64,000 nucleotides of DNA, from assembly GCF_017355405.1 (NCBI RefSeq), contig NZ_CP061177.1:186001-250000 (forward strand), in the 5' to 3' direction. The position numbers were made by a program, and so were the translations under genes. The first letter of the stretch is position 1. Every line of letters starts with the position of its first letter. Below are positions 16,854 to 26,822 of this stretch, in pieces. This DNA comes from Roseomonas haemaphysalidis. GTDB taxonomy: Bacteria; Pseudomonadota; Alphaproteobacteria; Acetobacterales; Acetobacteraceae. The notes below the pieces were generated by a model. That model searched no databases and was not told the DNA's origin. It saw only the letters and a program-made list of their open reading frames with translations.

Positions 16854-18446
16854 ATGAAGCAGAGTTACAGGGCGGCCGGTCTGGCCGCCGTTTCGGCGTT
16901 GGCCATCGGTTTGTCCTTGCCTGCGCGGGCCCAGAACATCACCATCGCGGTCGGCGCCCAGGTCACCTCGCTCGACCCGCATTACCACGCCCTGTCACCC
17001 AACTTCGCCGTCGCCGAGATGCTGTTCGGCGGCCTGACGACCTTTGATTCCTCCGGGCGCCTGCAGCCCGGCCTGGCCGAAAGCTGGAAGCCCGTCGCGC
17101 CCGACACCTGGGAATTCAAGCTGCGGCCCAACGTCACCTTCCACAACGGCAAGGCCTTCACCGCCGAGGACGTGGCCTTCACCATCGGCCGCGTGCCCAC
17201 CGTGCCGAACAGCCCTTCCAGCTACGCCATCTACACCCGCGCGGTGAAGAGCGTGGAGGTGGTGGACCCGCTGACCGTGCGCATGAAGACCGACGGTCCC
17301 TATCCGCTGCTGCCGACGGATTTGGCGCAGGTGTCCATGCTGGACAGCGAAACCCACGCCAACGCCACCACGGAAGGCTTCAACGCCGGCACGCTCGCGG
17401 TCGGCACCGGGCCGTTCCGCTTTGTGTCCTTCCGCTCCGGCGACCGGCTGGAGCTGGAGCGCAACGACAGCTACTGGGGCCCCAAGCCCGCCTGGTCGCG
17501 CGTGTCCTACCGGATCATCACCAACAACGGCGCCCGCATGGCGGCGATCCTGGCCGGCGACGTCGACATGATCGACCAGGTGCCGACCAACGACATCGCC
17601 CGGCTGCGCCGCGAGAACCGCGTGCAGATCAGCGAAAAGGACGGGCTGCGGGTCATCTTCCTGGGCACCGACCAGACGCGCGACGGCGAAAGCCCCTTTA
17701 TCCAGGACAATGACGGCAAGCCCCTGCCGCGCAACCCGCTGCGCGACGTGCGCGTCCGCCGCGCCCTGAACATGGCGATCGACCGCGCCGCCATCGTGGC
17801 GCGCGTGATGGAAGGCAGCGCCCTGCCGACCGCGCAGTTCCTGCCCCCCGGCACCTTCGGCTACGTGCCGGGGCTGGAGCCGGCGCGCCCCGACATCGAC
17901 GCCGCCAAGAAGCTGCTGGCCGAGGCCGGCTACCCCAACGGCTTCCGCCTGAACCTGTCCGGCCCCAACGACCGCTACCTGAACGATGCCCGCATCATCC
18001 AGGCGGTCGGCCAGATGTGGTCGCGCATCGGCATCCAGACGCAGGTCGAGGCGCAGCCCTGGACCACCTTCGTCGCCCGCCGCTCGCGCGCCGAGTTCGG
18101 CACCTTCCTGTCGGGCTGGGGCACCGCCTCGGCCGAGGCCTCCTCGCCGCTGCGCTCGCTGACGGCGACGCCGTCGCGCGACAAGGGCTGGGGCGGCTCC
18201 AACGGCGGGCGCTACAGCAACCCGGCGGCCGACGCCAAGCTGGAAGCCGCGCTGACCGAGCTGGACGACAGCAAGCGCGAGGCCCTGCTGCAGGAGGCGA
18301 CGCGCCTGACGATGGAGGATGTCGGCATCATGCCGATCCATATCCAGAAGAATGTCTGGGCCATGCGCCCCGGGCTGGTGCACGATGCCCGCGCCGACGA
18401 ACTGACCCGCGCGCAGGACGTGCGCCCGGCCGCAGGAGCCCGCTGA
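16854..18446 (+). CDS. Periplasmic substrate-binding protein of a peptide-type ABC transporter
   Basis: A 530-residue SBP_bac_5 (DppA/OppA-type) protein with a Sec signal peptide (about 1-24, ending LPARAQ). Family segments are SLDPHYHALSPNFAVAEMLFGGL, PGLAESWKPVAPDTWEFKLRPNVTFHNGKAFTAEDVAFTI, VGTGPFRF and RVRRALNMAIDRAAIV. It delivers peptides, nickel or other solutes to the permeases; the ligand cannot be told. ATG 16854 is preferred over the TTG one codon earlier. It is the first gene of a five-gene operon and ends four bases before the first permease. Confidence 0.93.
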   Translation: MKQSYRAAGLAAVSALAIGLSLPARAQNITIAVGAQVTSLDPHYHALSPNFAVAEMLFGGLTTFDSSGRLQPGLAESWKPVAPDTWEFKLRPNVTFHNGKAFTAEDVAFTIGRVPTVPNSPSSYAIYTRAVKSVEVVDPLTVRMKTDGPYPLLPTDLAQVSMLDSETHANATTEGFNAGTLAVGTGPFRFVSFRSGDRLELERNDSYWGPKPAWSRVSYRIITNNGARMAAILAGDVDMIDQVPTNDIARLRRENRVQISEKDGLRVIFLGTDQTRDGESPFIQDNDGKPLPRNPLRDVRVRRALNMAIDRAAIVARVMEGSALPTAQFLPPGTFGYVPGLEPARPDIDAAKKLLAEAGYPNGFRLNLSGPNDRYLNDARIIQAVGQMWSRIGIQTQVEAQPWTTFVARRSRAEFGTFLSGWGTASAEASSPLRSLTATPSRDKGWGGSNGGRYSNPAADAKLEAALTELDDSKREALLQEATRLTMEDVGIMPIHIQKNVWAMRPGLVHDARADELTRAQDVRPAAGAR

Positions 18447-18450
18447 GCCC

Positions 18451-19422
18451 ATGAGCCTTTACCTGATGCGGCGGCTGTTGCAGGCCGCCCTCGTCATGCT
18501 GGCGATGTCCGTCATCGTCTTTGTCGGCGTCTATGCCATCGGCGACCCGATCGAGATCCTGATCTCGCCCGACGCCGACCAGATGGAGCGCGAGCGCGCC
18601 ATCAAGGCGCTGGGCCTCGATCTGCCGCTGTACATGCAGTACCTGTCCTTTCTGGGCAACGCGCTGCGCGGCGACCTCGGCCGCTCCTTCGTGTTCAACG
18701 AGCCCGCCCTGCAGCTGATCCTGCAGCGCATGCCGGCAACGCTGGAGCTGGCCTTCGGTGCCACCATCATGGCGCTGATCATCGGCATCCCGCTTGGCCT
18801 GTATGCCGGGCTGAAGCCGAAGTCCTTTTTCTCCAAGTGCATCATGACCGGCTCCATCCTCGGCTTCTCGCTGCCGACCTTCTGGGTCGGCCTGATGCTG
18901 ATCATGGTCTTCGCGGTGCAGCTCGGCTGGCTGCCGTCCACCGGCCGCGGCGAGACGGTGGAGGTCATGGGCCTGCGCTGGTCGTTCCTGACCTGGGACG
19001 GGCTGCGCCACCTGGCCATGCCGGCGCTGAACCTGGCGCTGTTCAAGATCAGCCTGGTGATCCGCCTGACGCGCGCCGGCGTGCGCGAAACGATGCTGAT
19101 GGACTACGTGAAGTTCGCCCGTGCCAAGGGGCTGACCAACCGCCGCGTCATCTCGGTGCACGTCTTCAAGAACATCATGATCCCGGTGGTGACCGTGGTG
19201 GGCCTGGAGCTTGGCTCCACCATCGCCTTCTCCGTGGTGACGGAAAGCGTCTTCGCTTGGCCGGGCATGGGCAAGCTGATCATCGACAGCATCAACGTGC
19301 TGGATCGCCCTGTCATCGTCGCCTACCTGATGATCATCGTGCTGATGTTCATCACCATCAACCTGCTGGTCGACCTGTCCTATTCGGCGCTCGACCCGCG
19401 CGTGCGGCTGGAGAACAAGTGA
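18451..19422 (+). CDS. ABC transporter permease, DppB type
   Basis: The 323-residue inner-membrane permease has the DppB/OppB plan: N-terminal helix (LLQAALVMLAMSVIVFVGVYAIG), a periplasmic segment with DQMERERAIKALGLDLPLYMQY, and five more helices. The coupling (EAA) loop is MDYVKFARAKGLTNRRVISVHVFKNIMIPVV. It pairs with the next gene, one base downstream, to form the import channel. Confidence 0.93.
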   Translation: MSLYLMRRLLQAALVMLAMSVIVFVGVYAIGDPIEILISPDADQMERERAIKALGLDLPLYMQYLSFLGNALRGDLGRSFVFNEPALQLILQRMPATLELAFGATIMALIIGIPLGLYAGLKPKSFFSKCIMTGSILGFSLPTFWVGLMLIMVFAVQLGWLPSTGRGETVEVMGLRWSFLTWDGLRHLAMPALNLALFKISLVIRLTRAGVRETMLMDYVKFARAKGLTNRRVISVHVFKNIMIPVVTVVGLELGSTIAFSVVTESVFAWPGMGKLIIDSINVLDRPVIVAYLMIIVLMFITINLLVDLSYSALDPRVRLENK

Positions 19423-19423
19423 C

Positions 19424-20359
19424 ATGAGCGCGAGTTCCCTTCCCCAGGGCGGCCTGCCGGCCGCCGCCGCCCCCGTGGCGCCCAAGGTCGAGACGCCGTT
19501 CCGCCGCTTCGTTTCGGAATTCTTCGAAAGCAAGTCGGCGATCCTCGGCCTGGTGGTCTTCGTGTCCGCCGTGCTGATCGCGCTGTTCGCGCCGCTGATC
19601 GCCCCGCAGAACCCCTACGACCTCGCCCAGCTCGACATCATGGACGGACGCATGGAGCCCGGCACCGTCGGCGGCGCCGGCTTCACCTACTGGCTCGGCA
19701 CCGACGACCAGGGCCGCGACATGCTGTCCGGCATCATGTACGGCCTGCGCATCTCGCTGATGGTGGGCGTGGGCTCGGCCATCATCGCCTGCGTGGTCGG
19801 CGCCTCGCTCGGCCTGCTGGCCGCCTATGCGGGCGGCAGGACCGACAGCATCATCATGCGGCTCGTCGACCTGCAGCTGTCCTTTCCCAGCATCCTGGCG
19901 GCGCTGATGATCCTGGCCTTTCTGGGCAAGGGCGTGTTCAACGTCGTGCTGGCGCTGGTGATCGTGGAATGGGCCTACTACGCCCGCACCGTGCGCGGCA
20001 CCGCGCTGGTGGAGCGCCGGCGCGAATACATCGAGGCGGCGCAGTGCCTGGCGCTGCCGACGCACCGCATCATCTTCCGCCACCTCCTGCCCAACTGCAT
20101 GCCGCCGCTGATCGTGGTGGGCACCATGCAGATCGCCCGCGCCATCGCGCTGGAGGCGACCCTGTCGTTCCTCGGCCTCGGCGTGCCGATCACCGAGCCC
20201 TCGCTCGGCCTGCTGATCTCCAACGGCTACGAGTACATGCTGTCGGGCAAGTACTGGATCAGCTTCTACCCCGGCATCGCGCTGCTGGTGACCATCGTCT
20301 CCATCAACCTGGTGGGCGACCACCTGCGCGACGTGCTGAACCCGCGGCTGAAGAAGTGA
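19424..20359 (+). CDS. ABC transporter permease, DppC type
   Basis: The 311-residue DppC/OppC-type permease has the N-terminal helix ILGLVVFVSAVLIALFAPLIAP, the family segment FTYWLGTDDQGRDMLSGIMYGLRISLMVGVG, and the EAA loop RREYIEAAQCLALPTHRIIFRHLLPNCM. It starts one base after the DppB-type gene and its stop overlaps or abuts the ATPase start, which points to coupled translation. Confidence 0.93.
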   Translation: MSASSLPQGGLPAAAAPVAPKVETPFRRFVSEFFESKSAILGLVVFVSAVLIALFAPLIAPQNPYDLAQLDIMDGRMEPGTVGGAGFTYWLGTDDQGRDMLSGIMYGLRISLMVGVGSAIIACVVGASLGLLAAYAGGRTDSIIMRLVDLQLSFPSILAALMILAFLGKGVFNVVLALVIVEWAYYARTVRGTALVERRREYIEAAQCLALPTHRIIFRHLLPNCMPPLIVVGTMQIARAIALEATLSFLGLGVPITEPSLGLLISNGYEYMLSGKYWISFYPGIALLVTIVSINLVGDHLRDVLNPRLKK

Positions 20360-20367
20360 CCGACCGT

Positions 20368-21387
20368 ATGTCCTCTGTGATGCAGGCCCCCGTCGCGGGG
20401 TCGCCCACGCTCGAAGTCCGCAACCTGCGCACGCATTTCCATACGCGCGCCGGCGTGGTGAAGGCCGTCGACGACGTGTCTTTCACCGTCGGGCGCGGCA
20501 AGGTGCTGGGGCTGGTGGGCGAGTCCGGCTCCGGCAAGACCGTCACCGGCTTCTCCATCCTGGGGCTGGTGGACGAGCCGGGGCGGATCGCCGGCGGCTC
20601 CATCCTGTTCCACGGGCAGGACCTGGCGAAGCTTTCGGAAGAGGAGATGCGCAAGCTTCGCGGCAACCGCATCGCCATGATCTTCCAGGACCCGATGATG
20701 ACGCTGAACCCGGTCCTGCGCATCGACACGCAGATGATCGAGACGGTGCAGGCGCATAGCGGCGTGTCCAAGGAGGAAGCCCGCCAGCGCGCCCGCGACA
20801 CGCTGGGCATGGTCGGCATCCCCTCCCCCGACGAGCGGCTGAAGTCCTACCCGCACCAGTTCTCCGGCGGCATGCGCCAGCGCGTGGCCATCGCCATCGC
20901 GCTGCTGCACCGCCCCGAGCTGATCGTGGCCGACGAGCCGACCACCGCGCTCGACGTCACCATCCAGGCGCAGATCCTGGCCGAGGTGCAGAAGCTGTGC
21001 GCCGAAACCGGCACCGCGATGATCTGGATCACCCACGACCTGTCCGTGGTCGCGGGCCTGGCGGACGACATCGCGGTGATGTACGCCGGCCGCGTGGTGG
21101 AAAAGGGCGAGGTCGCGCCCGTGCTCGACATGCCGCTGCACCCCTATACCGCAGGCCTGATCGGCTCCGTGCCCAGCCGCAACAAGCGCGGCGAGCCGCT
21201 GCGGCAGATCCCGGGCATGACGCCCAGCCTGCTGACGCTGCCGCCCGGCTGCGCCTTCCGCAGCCGCTGCCCGCGCGCCACCGAGATCTGCCAGCAGGAG
21301 CCGCCCTTCGGCGAGGTGGCCCCCGGCCGCGACGTGCGCTGCTTCCACCCGATGTTCACCAGCCCTGCCCAGGGAGAAGCCGCATGA
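20368..21387 (+). CDS. ABC transporter ATP-binding protein, DppD type
   Basis: The first of two ATPases of the importer, about 339 residues. It has Walker A GESGSGKT (51-58), signature [12 protein letters not shown], Walker [13 protein letters not shown], and the C-terminal oligopeptide-transporter extension with Cys-containing [18 protein letters not shown], which often holds an iron-sulphur site in this family. An in-frame GTG at 20356 overlaps the stop of the upstream gene in the common GTGA pattern; ATG 20368 is the other choice. It overlaps the next ATPase gene by four bases (ATGA). Confidence 0.93.
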   Translation: MSSVMQAPVAGSPTLEVRNLRTHFHTRAGVVKAVDDVSFTVGRGKVLGLVGESGSGKTVTGFSILGLVDEPGRIAGGSILFHGQDLAKLSEEEMRKLRGNRIAMIFQDPMMTLNPVLRIDTQMIETVQAHSGVSKEEARQRARDTLGMVGIPSPDERLKSYPHQFSGGMRQRVAIAIALLHRPELIVADEPTTALDVTIQAQILAEVQKLCAETGTAMIWITHDLSVVAGLADDIAVMYAGRVVEKGEVAPVLDMPLHPYTAGLIGSVPSRNKRGEPLRQIPGMTPSLLTLPPGCAFRSRCPRATEICQQEPPFGEVAPGRDVRCFHPMFTSPAQGEAA

Positions 21388-22391
21388 GCAGCAGCACCCC
21401 CATCATCGAGCTGAAGGGCGTTTCCAAGCGCTTCTCCAAGAAGCTCGACTTCGCCGGCAAGATGCTCGCCAAGCTTGGCGCGCCGGTGAAGGACGAGACG
21501 GTGCATGCGGTCGACGGCGTGGACCTCACCGTGACCAAGGGCGAGGTCGTGGGCCTGGTCGGCGAGTCCGGCTGCGGCAAGTCGACGCTCGGCCGCATGG
21601 TCGCCGGCATCATGCCGGCCAGCGACGGCACCATCCGCTGGCACGGCAAGGAGCTGGCGGAGCTGACCGGCGCCGATGGCCGTCGTGCCAAGCTGCAAAC
21701 GCAGATGATCTTCCAGGACCCGATGTCCTCGCTCAACCCGCGCCTGCGGGTGGCCGACATCGTGGGCGAGGCGCCGCTGGTGCACGGGCTGACCACCCGC
21801 CGCGAATTCGACGGCTACGTGGACGAGCAGCTGCGCCGCGCCGGCTTCGACCCCAGCCTGAAGCGCCGCTACCCGCACCAGTTCTCCGGCGGCCAGCGGC
21901 AGCGCATCGGCATCGCCCGCGCGCTGGCGGTGCAGCCCGAGTTCATCGTCTGCGATGAATCCGTGGCCGCGCTGGACGTGTCCATCCAGGCGCAGATCCT
22001 GAACCTGTTCATGAAGCTGCGGCAGGACCTCAACCTCACCTACCTGTTCATCAGCCATGACCTCGGCGTGGTGGAGCACCTGTCCGACCGCGTGGTGATC
22101 ATGTATCTCGGCCGGGTGGTGGAGGAGGCGGCGTCGGAGGAGATCTTCGCCCGCGCCAACCACCCTTACACCCAGGCGCTGCTGTCCGAGGTGCCGCGCA
22201 TCGACGCGCGCAAGAAGAGCTTCGCCGGCGTGAAGGGCGAGATCCCCTCCCCCCTCAACCCGCCGAGCGGCTGCCATTTCCACCCGCGTTGCCCGCATGC
22301 CTTCGACCGCTGCAAGCTGGAGCGCCCGGCGCTCAAGACCGTGGCGCCGGGGCACCGCAGCGCCTGCCATCTGAACGACCGGGTGGCCTGA
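21384..22391 (+). CDS. ABC transporter ATP-binding protein, DppF type
   Basis: The second ATPase, 335 residues: Walker A GESGCGKS (60-67), signature FSGGQRQRIGIA, Walker B FIVCDESVAALDVS and C-terminal GCHFHPRCPHAFDRC. An insert of about 20 residues (SKKLDFAGKMLAKLGAPVKD) sits before the first strand pair, as in many DppF proteins. It ends the operon ten bases before a strong terminator. Confidence 0.93.
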   Translation: MSSSTPIIELKGVSKRFSKKLDFAGKMLAKLGAPVKDETVHAVDGVDLTVTKGEVVGLVGESGCGKSTLGRMVAGIMPASDGTIRWHGKELAELTGADGRRAKLQTQMIFQDPMSSLNPRLRVADIVGEAPLVHGLTTRREFDGYVDEQLRRAGFDPSLKRRYPHQFSGGQRQRIGIARALAVQPEFIVCDESVAALDVSIQAQILNLFMKLRQDLNLTYLFISHDLGVVEHLSDRVVIMYLGRVVEEAASEEIFARANHPYTQALLSEVPRIDARKKSFAGVKGEIPSPLNPPSGCHFHPRCPHAFDRCKLERPALKTVAPGHRSACHLNDRVA

Positions 22392-22400
22392 GACCTGGGA

Positions 22401-22427
22401 AACCCCGCTTCGGCGGGGTTTTTCTTT
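22401..22427 (+). terminator. Rho-independent terminator of the ABC importer operon
   Basis: A perfect 8-bp stem AACCCCGC/GCGGGGTT with a TTCG loop, then TTTCTTT. It lies nine bases after the DppF-type stop. Confidence 0.93.
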
Positions 22428-22625
22428 GCCGCGGCGGCAACGGCCAAGGGAGGGGCGACCCGGTCCTTCCCGCGCTCGCGGACAACCGGCCGAAGCCGGT
22501 CATGGCATCATGAACGACCTGCCTCATCCCGCCCAGCCGGGCAGCGTGGCTGTCCCGCTCTTGCGAGGCATCGCCGCGCGCCGTCAGGGCCCAGGGACTA
22601 CCGGCGATCCTGGCCCCCGCCTGTT

Positions 22626-23267
22626 TCAGTCCTGCGGCAGCTTCGGCCCCGCGGTGGGCGCGGGAGCCTCTTCCGGCCCGGCATCGATGGCGATGGCGCG
22701 CTGCAGCGCCGGGCGCTCCTCGCAGCGGGCCACAAAGGCGCTGCGGGTGGCGGTGGCCTCCACCAGCCCGAACTGCAACATCCAGCGCAGTGCCGAGCCC
22801 AGCACCACGTCCGCCGCGCTGAAGGACGCGCCCAAGAGCCATGGCCCTTCGGCGAGGCCGGCATCCAGCGTCGCCATCACGCGGTCGTAGTCGCCCCAGC
22901 CATAGGCGGTCGGGTTGCCGGTCCAGCCACCCGCCTTTTCCACCACCGCCGGCTCCAGCGTGGCGGAGGCGAACATCAGCCATTGCAGGTAGCGGCCGCG
23001 ATCGGTGTGGTTGAGCGAGGGGGCCAGGCCGGCTTCCGGCAGGCGGTCGGCCAGCCAGGCGCAGATGGCGGTGGAATCCGCGATGGTGACGCTGCTGCCC
23101 TGCGTCAGCACCGGCACCTTGCCCATCGGGTTCAGGGCGCGGAACGCAGGCGTCTGCTGGGCACCGGTGGCGATGTCCACCAACTCACGCTCATAGGCGG
23201 CGCCCGCCTCCTCCAGCATCCAGAGCACGCGCAGCGAGCGGGTCCGGGGGGACCAGTAGAGCTTCAT
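22626..23267 (-). CDS. Glutathione S-transferase family protein
   Basis: A 213-residue GST with an N-terminal thioredoxin-like domain (MKLYWSPRTRSLRVLWMLEE, cis-Pro in MGKVPVL, glutathione-binding ADSTAICAWLADR, residues 1-78) and an all-helical C-terminal domain (about 90-190) with FSAADVVLG in the N-capping-box position. It probably conjugates or reduces substrates with glutathione; the substrate is unknown. It starts 13 bases after the NAD kinase stop, so the two are likely cotranscribed. The last 20 residues are a low-complexity tail. Confidence 0.9.
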   Translation of the reverse strand: MKLYWSPRTRSLRVLWMLEEAGAAYERELVDIATGAQQTPAFRALNPMGKVPVLTQGSSVTIADSTAICAWLADRLPEAGLAPSLNHTDRGRYLQWLMFASATLEPAVVEKAGGWTGNPTAYGWGDYDRVMATLDAGLAEGPWLLGASFSAADVVLGSALRWMLQFGLVEATATRSAFVARCEERPALQRAIAIDAGPEEAPAPTAGPKLPQD

Positions 23268-23280
23268 GGGGTCGGTTCCT

Positions 23281-24108
23281 CTAGACCGTGAATTGTTCGG
23301 CGATGATGCGTTCGGACAGGCCGTGGTCGGGGTCGAACAACAGCGTCAGGCGGCTGGCGCGGTCTTCCCGCACCTCCACCGAGCGGACGTCGCGCACCTC
23401 CACGTAGTCGGCCACGGCGGCGACCGGGCGCTTGGCATGCTCCAGCACCTCGAACACAACCACCGCCTCGCCGGGCAGCAGGGCGCCGCGCCAGCGGCGG
23501 GGGCGGAAGGCGGAGATCGGTGTCATCGGCAGCAGGTTGGCGCCGAGCGGCACGATGGGCCCATGGGCGGACAGGTTGTAGGCCGTGCTGCCGGCGGGGG
23601 TGGACACCAGGATGCCATCGCAGATCAGCTCCGGCAGGCGCTCCTTGCCGTCCACCAGGATGCGGATCTTGGCAGCCTGCCGGGTTTCGCGCAGCAGCGA
23701 CACCTCGTTGATCGCCAGCGCGTCGCGCTGCACGCCCTCGCCGTCCAGCGTGCGCATGCGCAGCGGGAACAACGTGGCGGATTGCGCGGCCAGCAGGCGG
23801 GCGGGCAGGTCGTCCTCGTGGAACTCGTTCATCAGAAAGCCGACGCTGCCGCAGTTCATGCCGTAGGTGGGCAGGTTGCGACCCAGAAAGCGGTGCTGGG
23901 TTTCCAGCATGAAGCCGTCGCCGCCCAGTGCCACGATCACCGCCGCCCGCTCCACCGGGGCATTGCCATGCCGGGCAACCAGCCGCGCCTGCGCTGCGCA
24001 GGCGACGTCCGTGGGGGCCGCCAGAAAGGCGATGCGGTCGTGCAGGTCGGCCGGCAGGTCCGGCATCTCGATGCCGGTGGCGCCCGGTCCCATCAGGGCC
24101 GCGGTCAT
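23281..24108 (-). CDS. nadK: NAD kinase
   Basis: NadK phosphorylates NAD to NADP. The 275-residue protein has [14 protein letters not shown] (GGDG at 62-65, phosphate-donor site), [24 protein letters not shown] (NE motif) and [23 protein letters not shown], all diagnostic. It is slightly shorter than E. coli NadK. ATG 24108 is chosen because the frame before it is low complexity. It lies in tandem after the rplQ terminator with a GST gene 13 bases downstream. Confidence 0.94.
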   Translation of the reverse strand: MTAALMGPGATGIEMPDLPADLHDRIAFLAAPTDVACAAQARLVARHGNAPVERAAVIVALGGDGFMLETQHRFLGRNLPTYGMNCGSVGFLMNEFHEDDLPARLLAAQSATLFPLRMRTLDGEGVQRDALAINEVSLLRETRQAAKIRILVDGKERLPELICDGILVSTPAGSTAYNLSAHGPIVPLGANLLPMTPISAFRPRRWRGALLPGEAVVVFEVLEHAKRPVAAVADYVEVRDVRSVEVREDRASRLTLLFDPDHGLSERIIAEQFTV

Positions 24109-24190
24109 GGCTGAGGGTCCGGCATGGGGGGGGCTGCGCGCATGGCCGGGACTGTCGCGCGGGGCGGCGCCGGCAGCAAGCGCAGGAGAA

Positions 24191-24224
24191 CAAAAAAGGG
24201 GCGGATGGTTGCCCATCCGCCCCT
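24191..24224 (-). terminator. Rho-independent terminator after rplQ
   Basis: On the minus strand a 12-bp stem AGGGGCGGATGG/CCATCCGCCCCT with a four-base loop is followed by TTTTTTG. It ends the alpha operon 21 bases past the rplQ stop and separates it from nadK. Confidence 0.93.
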
Positions 24225-24245
24225 GATCCGGTCGCTGGAAGCGGC

Positions 24246-24674
24246 TTACGCCGCGTCCTGCTGGCCCTCGGCCTCGGCATCGGCCACAGGGCCGCTGTCG
24301 AGGCCCTTGGCGCCGACATCGCGCTCGACCAGCTCGATCACCGCCATGTCGGCGGCGTCACCGTAGCGGACGCCGGCCTTCAGCACGCGGGTGTAGCCGC
24401 CCGTGCGGGTCTTGTACCGCTCGGCGATGGTGGTGAAGAGCTTGGCCACCACCTTCTCGTCGCGGATCTGGGCATAGGCCTGACGGCGGGCGTGCAGGTC
24501 GCCGCGCTTGCCCAGGGAAATGATGCGCTCCACGTAGGGGCGCAGTTCCTTCGCCTTGGGCAGAGTCGTGGTGATCTGCTCGTGCTTGATCAGGCTGGTC
24601 GCCATATTGCGGAGCATCGCAATACGGTGGGTAGAGGTAACGCCGAGCTTCCGGCCGGCAACCCCGTGACGCAT
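24246..24674 (-). CDS. rplQ: 50S ribosomal protein L17
   Basis: L17 lines the peptide exit tunnel. The 142-residue protein opens [24 protein letters not shown], the invariant family start, and has [24 protein letters not shown]. After residue 120 comes an acidic Ala-rich tail common in alphaproteobacteria. It is the last gene of the rpsM-rpsK-rpoA-rplQ unit, 27 bases after rpoA. Confidence 0.97.
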   Translation of the reverse strand: MRHGVAGRKLGVTSTHRIAMLRNMATSLIKHEQITTTLPKAKELRPYVERIISLGKRGDLHARRQAYAQIRDEKVVAKLFTTIAERYKTRTGGYTRVLKAGVRYGDAADMAVIELVERDVGAKGLDSGPVADAEAEGQQDAA

Positions 24675-24701
24675 GGGTCTATTCCTTCAAGTGGCCGAAA
24701 G

Positions 24702-25718
24702 TCAGAACGGCTCTTCGATCTTCTTGGCGAGGTCCTCGATGTTCTCCGGCGGCCAGCCCGACACGGTCATGCCGAGGCCGAGGCCCATGGAGGCGAGGAC
24801 TTCCTTGATCTCATTCAGCGACTTGCGGCCGAAGTTCGGAGTGCGGAGCATCTCCTGCTCCGTCTTCTGCACCAGGTCGCCGATGTAGACGATGTTGTCG
24901 TTCTTCAGGCAGTTCGCGCTGCGGACCGACAGTTCCAGCTCGTCCACCTTGCGCAGCAGGTTACGGTTGAAGGGCAGGTCGTCCTGCACCTCTTCCACCT
25001 TGCGCTCGCGCGGCTCATCGAAGTTGATGAACAGCTGGAGCTGGTCCTGCAGAATGCGCGCGGCGAGCGCGATGGCATCGTCCGGCGCGATCGTGCCGTC
25101 CGTTTCCACCGTCAGCACCAGCTTGTCGTAGTCGGTGCGCTGGCCCACGCGGGTCGGCTGCACCTGGTACGCCACGCGGCGGACAGGGGAGTAGATGGCA
25201 TCGACCGGGATCAGGCCGATGGGCGCGTCTTCCGGACGGTTCTCGGAGGCGGGCACGTAGCCCTTGCCCACGTCCACCGTCAGCTCCATCGACAGCTTGG
25301 CGCCGTCGTCGAGCGTGCAGATGACCATGTCCGGATTGGCGATCTCGATGTCGCCGGTGGTCTGGATCTGGCCGGCGGTGACCTCGCCAGGGCCGGTCGC
25401 CGTGAGCTGGAGGCGCTTCGGCCCCTCGCCCGTCATGCGGATCGCCAAGCGCTTGATGTTCAGGACGATGTCGGTGACATCCTCCCGAACGCCCTGCAGG
25501 CTGGAGAACTCATGCAGCGCGCCGTCGATGCGGATGGCCGTGACGGCGGCACCCTGCAGCGACGACAACAGGATGCGACGCAGCGCATTGCCGAGCGTCA
25601 TGCCGAAGCCGCGCTCCAGCGGCTCCGCCACCACGGTCGCGGTGCGGGTCGGCTCCGCCCCCAGCTCGACGTCGAGCTTCTCGGGACGGATCAGGGAACG
25701 CCAGTTGCGCTCAAGCAA
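24702..25718 (-). CDS. rpoA: RNA polymerase alpha subunit
   Basis: The 338-residue subunit starts polymerase assembly. The N-terminal domain (about 1-235) has [24 protein letters not shown]. The C-terminal domain (about 255-325) has [20 protein letters not shown], with the Arg of the 265 determinant that contacts UP elements and activators, and [13 protein letters not shown]. It lies between rpsK (25 bases) and rplQ in the normal alpha operon order. Confidence 0.98.
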   Translation of the reverse strand: MLERNWRSLIRPEKLDVELGAEPTRTATVVAEPLERGFGMTLGNALRRILLSSLQGAAVTAIRIDGALHEFSSLQGVREDVTDIVLNIKRLAIRMTGEGPKRLQLTATGPGEVTAGQIQTTGDIEIANPDMVICTLDDGAKLSMELTVDVGKGYVPASENRPEDAPIGLIPVDAIYSPVRRVAYQVQPTRVGQRTDYDKLVLTVETDGTIAPDDAIALAARILQDQLQLFINFDEPRERKVEEVQDDLPFNRNLLRKVDELELSVRSANCLKNDNIVYIGDLVQKTEQEMLRTPNFGRKSLNEIKEVLASMGLGLGMTVSGWPPENIEDLAKKIEEPF

Positions 25719-25743
25719 GTTGATACCTCCTTGCCGCCGTGCC

Positions 25744-26139
25744 TCAGACCCGGCGCCGCTTGCGCGGGCGGCAGCCGTTGTGCGGGATCGGCGTCACGTC
25801 GCGGATGGCCGTCACGTAGAAGCCGACCGTCTGCAGAGCGCGCAGGGCCGACTCACGCCCCGAACCCGGGCCGGACACCATGATCTCCAGCGTCTCCATC
25901 CCATGCTCGCGCGCCTTGCGGCCCGCATCCTCGGCCGCGACCTGCGCGGCGTAGGGGGTGGACTTGCGGCTGCCCTTGAAGCCCTGGCTGCCGGCCGAAG
26001 ACCAGGCGATGGCGTTGCCCTGGCTGTCGGTGATGGTCACGATGGTGTTGTTGAAGGAGGCGAGAACGTGGGCCACGCCGGACGCAATGTTCTTGCGTTC
26101 CTTCTTGCGCGGACGACCGCCGCTGGGCTGACGGGCCAT
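25744..26139 (-). CDS. rpsK: 30S ribosomal protein S11
   Basis: The 131-residue S11 helps form the mRNA exit cleft of the platform. Family residues are [35 protein letters not shown] and the basic C-terminus [14 protein letters not shown], which binds 16S rRNA. It starts one base after the rpsM stop. Confidence 0.98.
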   Translation of the reverse strand: MARQPSGGRPRKKERKNIASGVAHVLASFNNTIVTITDSQGNAIAWSSAGSQGFKGSRKSTPYAAQVAAEDAGRKAREHGMETLEIMVSGPGSGRESALRALQTVGFYVTAIRDVTPIPHNGCRPRKRRRV

Positions 26140-26140
26140 G

Positions 26141-26518
26141 TTACTTGGTCACCTTCTTCTTGCCGGCGATCGCGACGGCCTTGCCCTTGCGGGTGCGCGC
26201 GTTCGTGTGGGTGCGCTGGCCGCGGACCGGCAGGCCCTTGCGGTGACGCAGGCCGCGATAGCAGGCCATGTCCATCAGGCGCTTGATGTTCATCGCGTTC
26301 TCGCGACGCAGATCGCCCTCGACCCGGTAGTCACGGTCGATCGTCTCGCGCAGCTTGACGATCTCTTCGTCCGTCAGCTGGTTGACGCGCCGGTCCTCGG
26401 GGATGCCGAGCTGCTCGCAGATCACCTTCGCATTCGCCGGACCAATGCCGTAAATGTAGCGGAGGGAAATGAGAACGCGTTTGTTGGTGGGGATGTTCAC
26501 GCCTGCAATGCGCGCCAC
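26141..26518 (-). CDS. rpsM: 30S ribosomal protein S13
   Basis: The 125-residue S13 sits in the 30S head and contacts the P-site tRNA and intersubunit bridges. It begins [15 protein letters not shown] and holds [26 protein letters not shown]; the Lys-rich tail reaches the decoding area. It is the first gene of the alpha unit and is preceded by its own promoter candidate. Confidence 0.98.
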   Translation of the reverse strand: MARIAGVNIPTNKRVLISLRYIYGIGPANAKVICEQLGIPEDRRVNQLTDEEIVKLRETIDRDYRVEGDLRRENAMNIKRLMDMACYRGLRHRKGLPVRGQRTHTNARTRKGKAVAIAGKKKVTK

Positions 26519-26660
26519 GTTGCTGCTCCCGGAGCCTCAGGGGCTCTCGTTCAACTGCCCGGCGCCAGATTGCGCCGGACCCAGGTGATCGTTCGCGCCC
26601 CGCCAAAGACAGAACGCAAACAGCCTCGCGGCCGGGTTGACCCCGTCCGTAAGAGGCGGC

Positions 26661-26690
26661 GGTGTACCCGCTCAGTCCGCGAAGAGTCAA
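26661..26690 (-). promoter_or_regulatory. Sigma-70-like promoter for rpsM-rpsK-rpoA-rplQ
   Basis: On the minus strand TTGACT (26690-26685) and TACACC (26666-26661) are 18 bases apart, about 140 bases before rpsM. Together with the hairpin just upstream this suggests that the alpha genes have their own start in addition to read-through from adk. Confidence 0.55.
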
Positions 26691-26746
26691 GGGTCGAGAA
26701 AGAAATGTGACGGCGAGCCGCAACCGCTGGCCCGCCCGGATTCGAC

Positions 26747-26781
26747 AAGGCCCGGGAAAGGTCATCTCCCGGGCCTTGTCG
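26747..26781 (-). terminator. Strong hairpin between adk and rpsM
   Basis: A perfect 13-bp inverted repeat, ACAAGGCCCGGGA with TCCCGGGCCTTGT, nine-base loop. No T-tract follows on either strand, so it could be an attenuator, RNA-end stabiliser or weak terminator. It lies 42 bases past the adk stop; the rest of the 304-bp gap holds the promoter candidate and no gene. Confidence 0.6.
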
Positions 26782-26822
26782 CGGATGGCGGGAGCATGCC
26801 CCCGCCTGTCCATCTTGCGTCC

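Noticed and set aside
16995..18452. Minus-strand open frame opposite the substrate-binding protein
   Set aside because: Composition is typical antisense, and the plus-strand gene has a signal peptide and family motifs.
22428..22625. Possible gene between the importer terminator and the GST gene
   Set aside because: No frame has a start, ribosome site and protein-like composition; I see nothing in this stretch.
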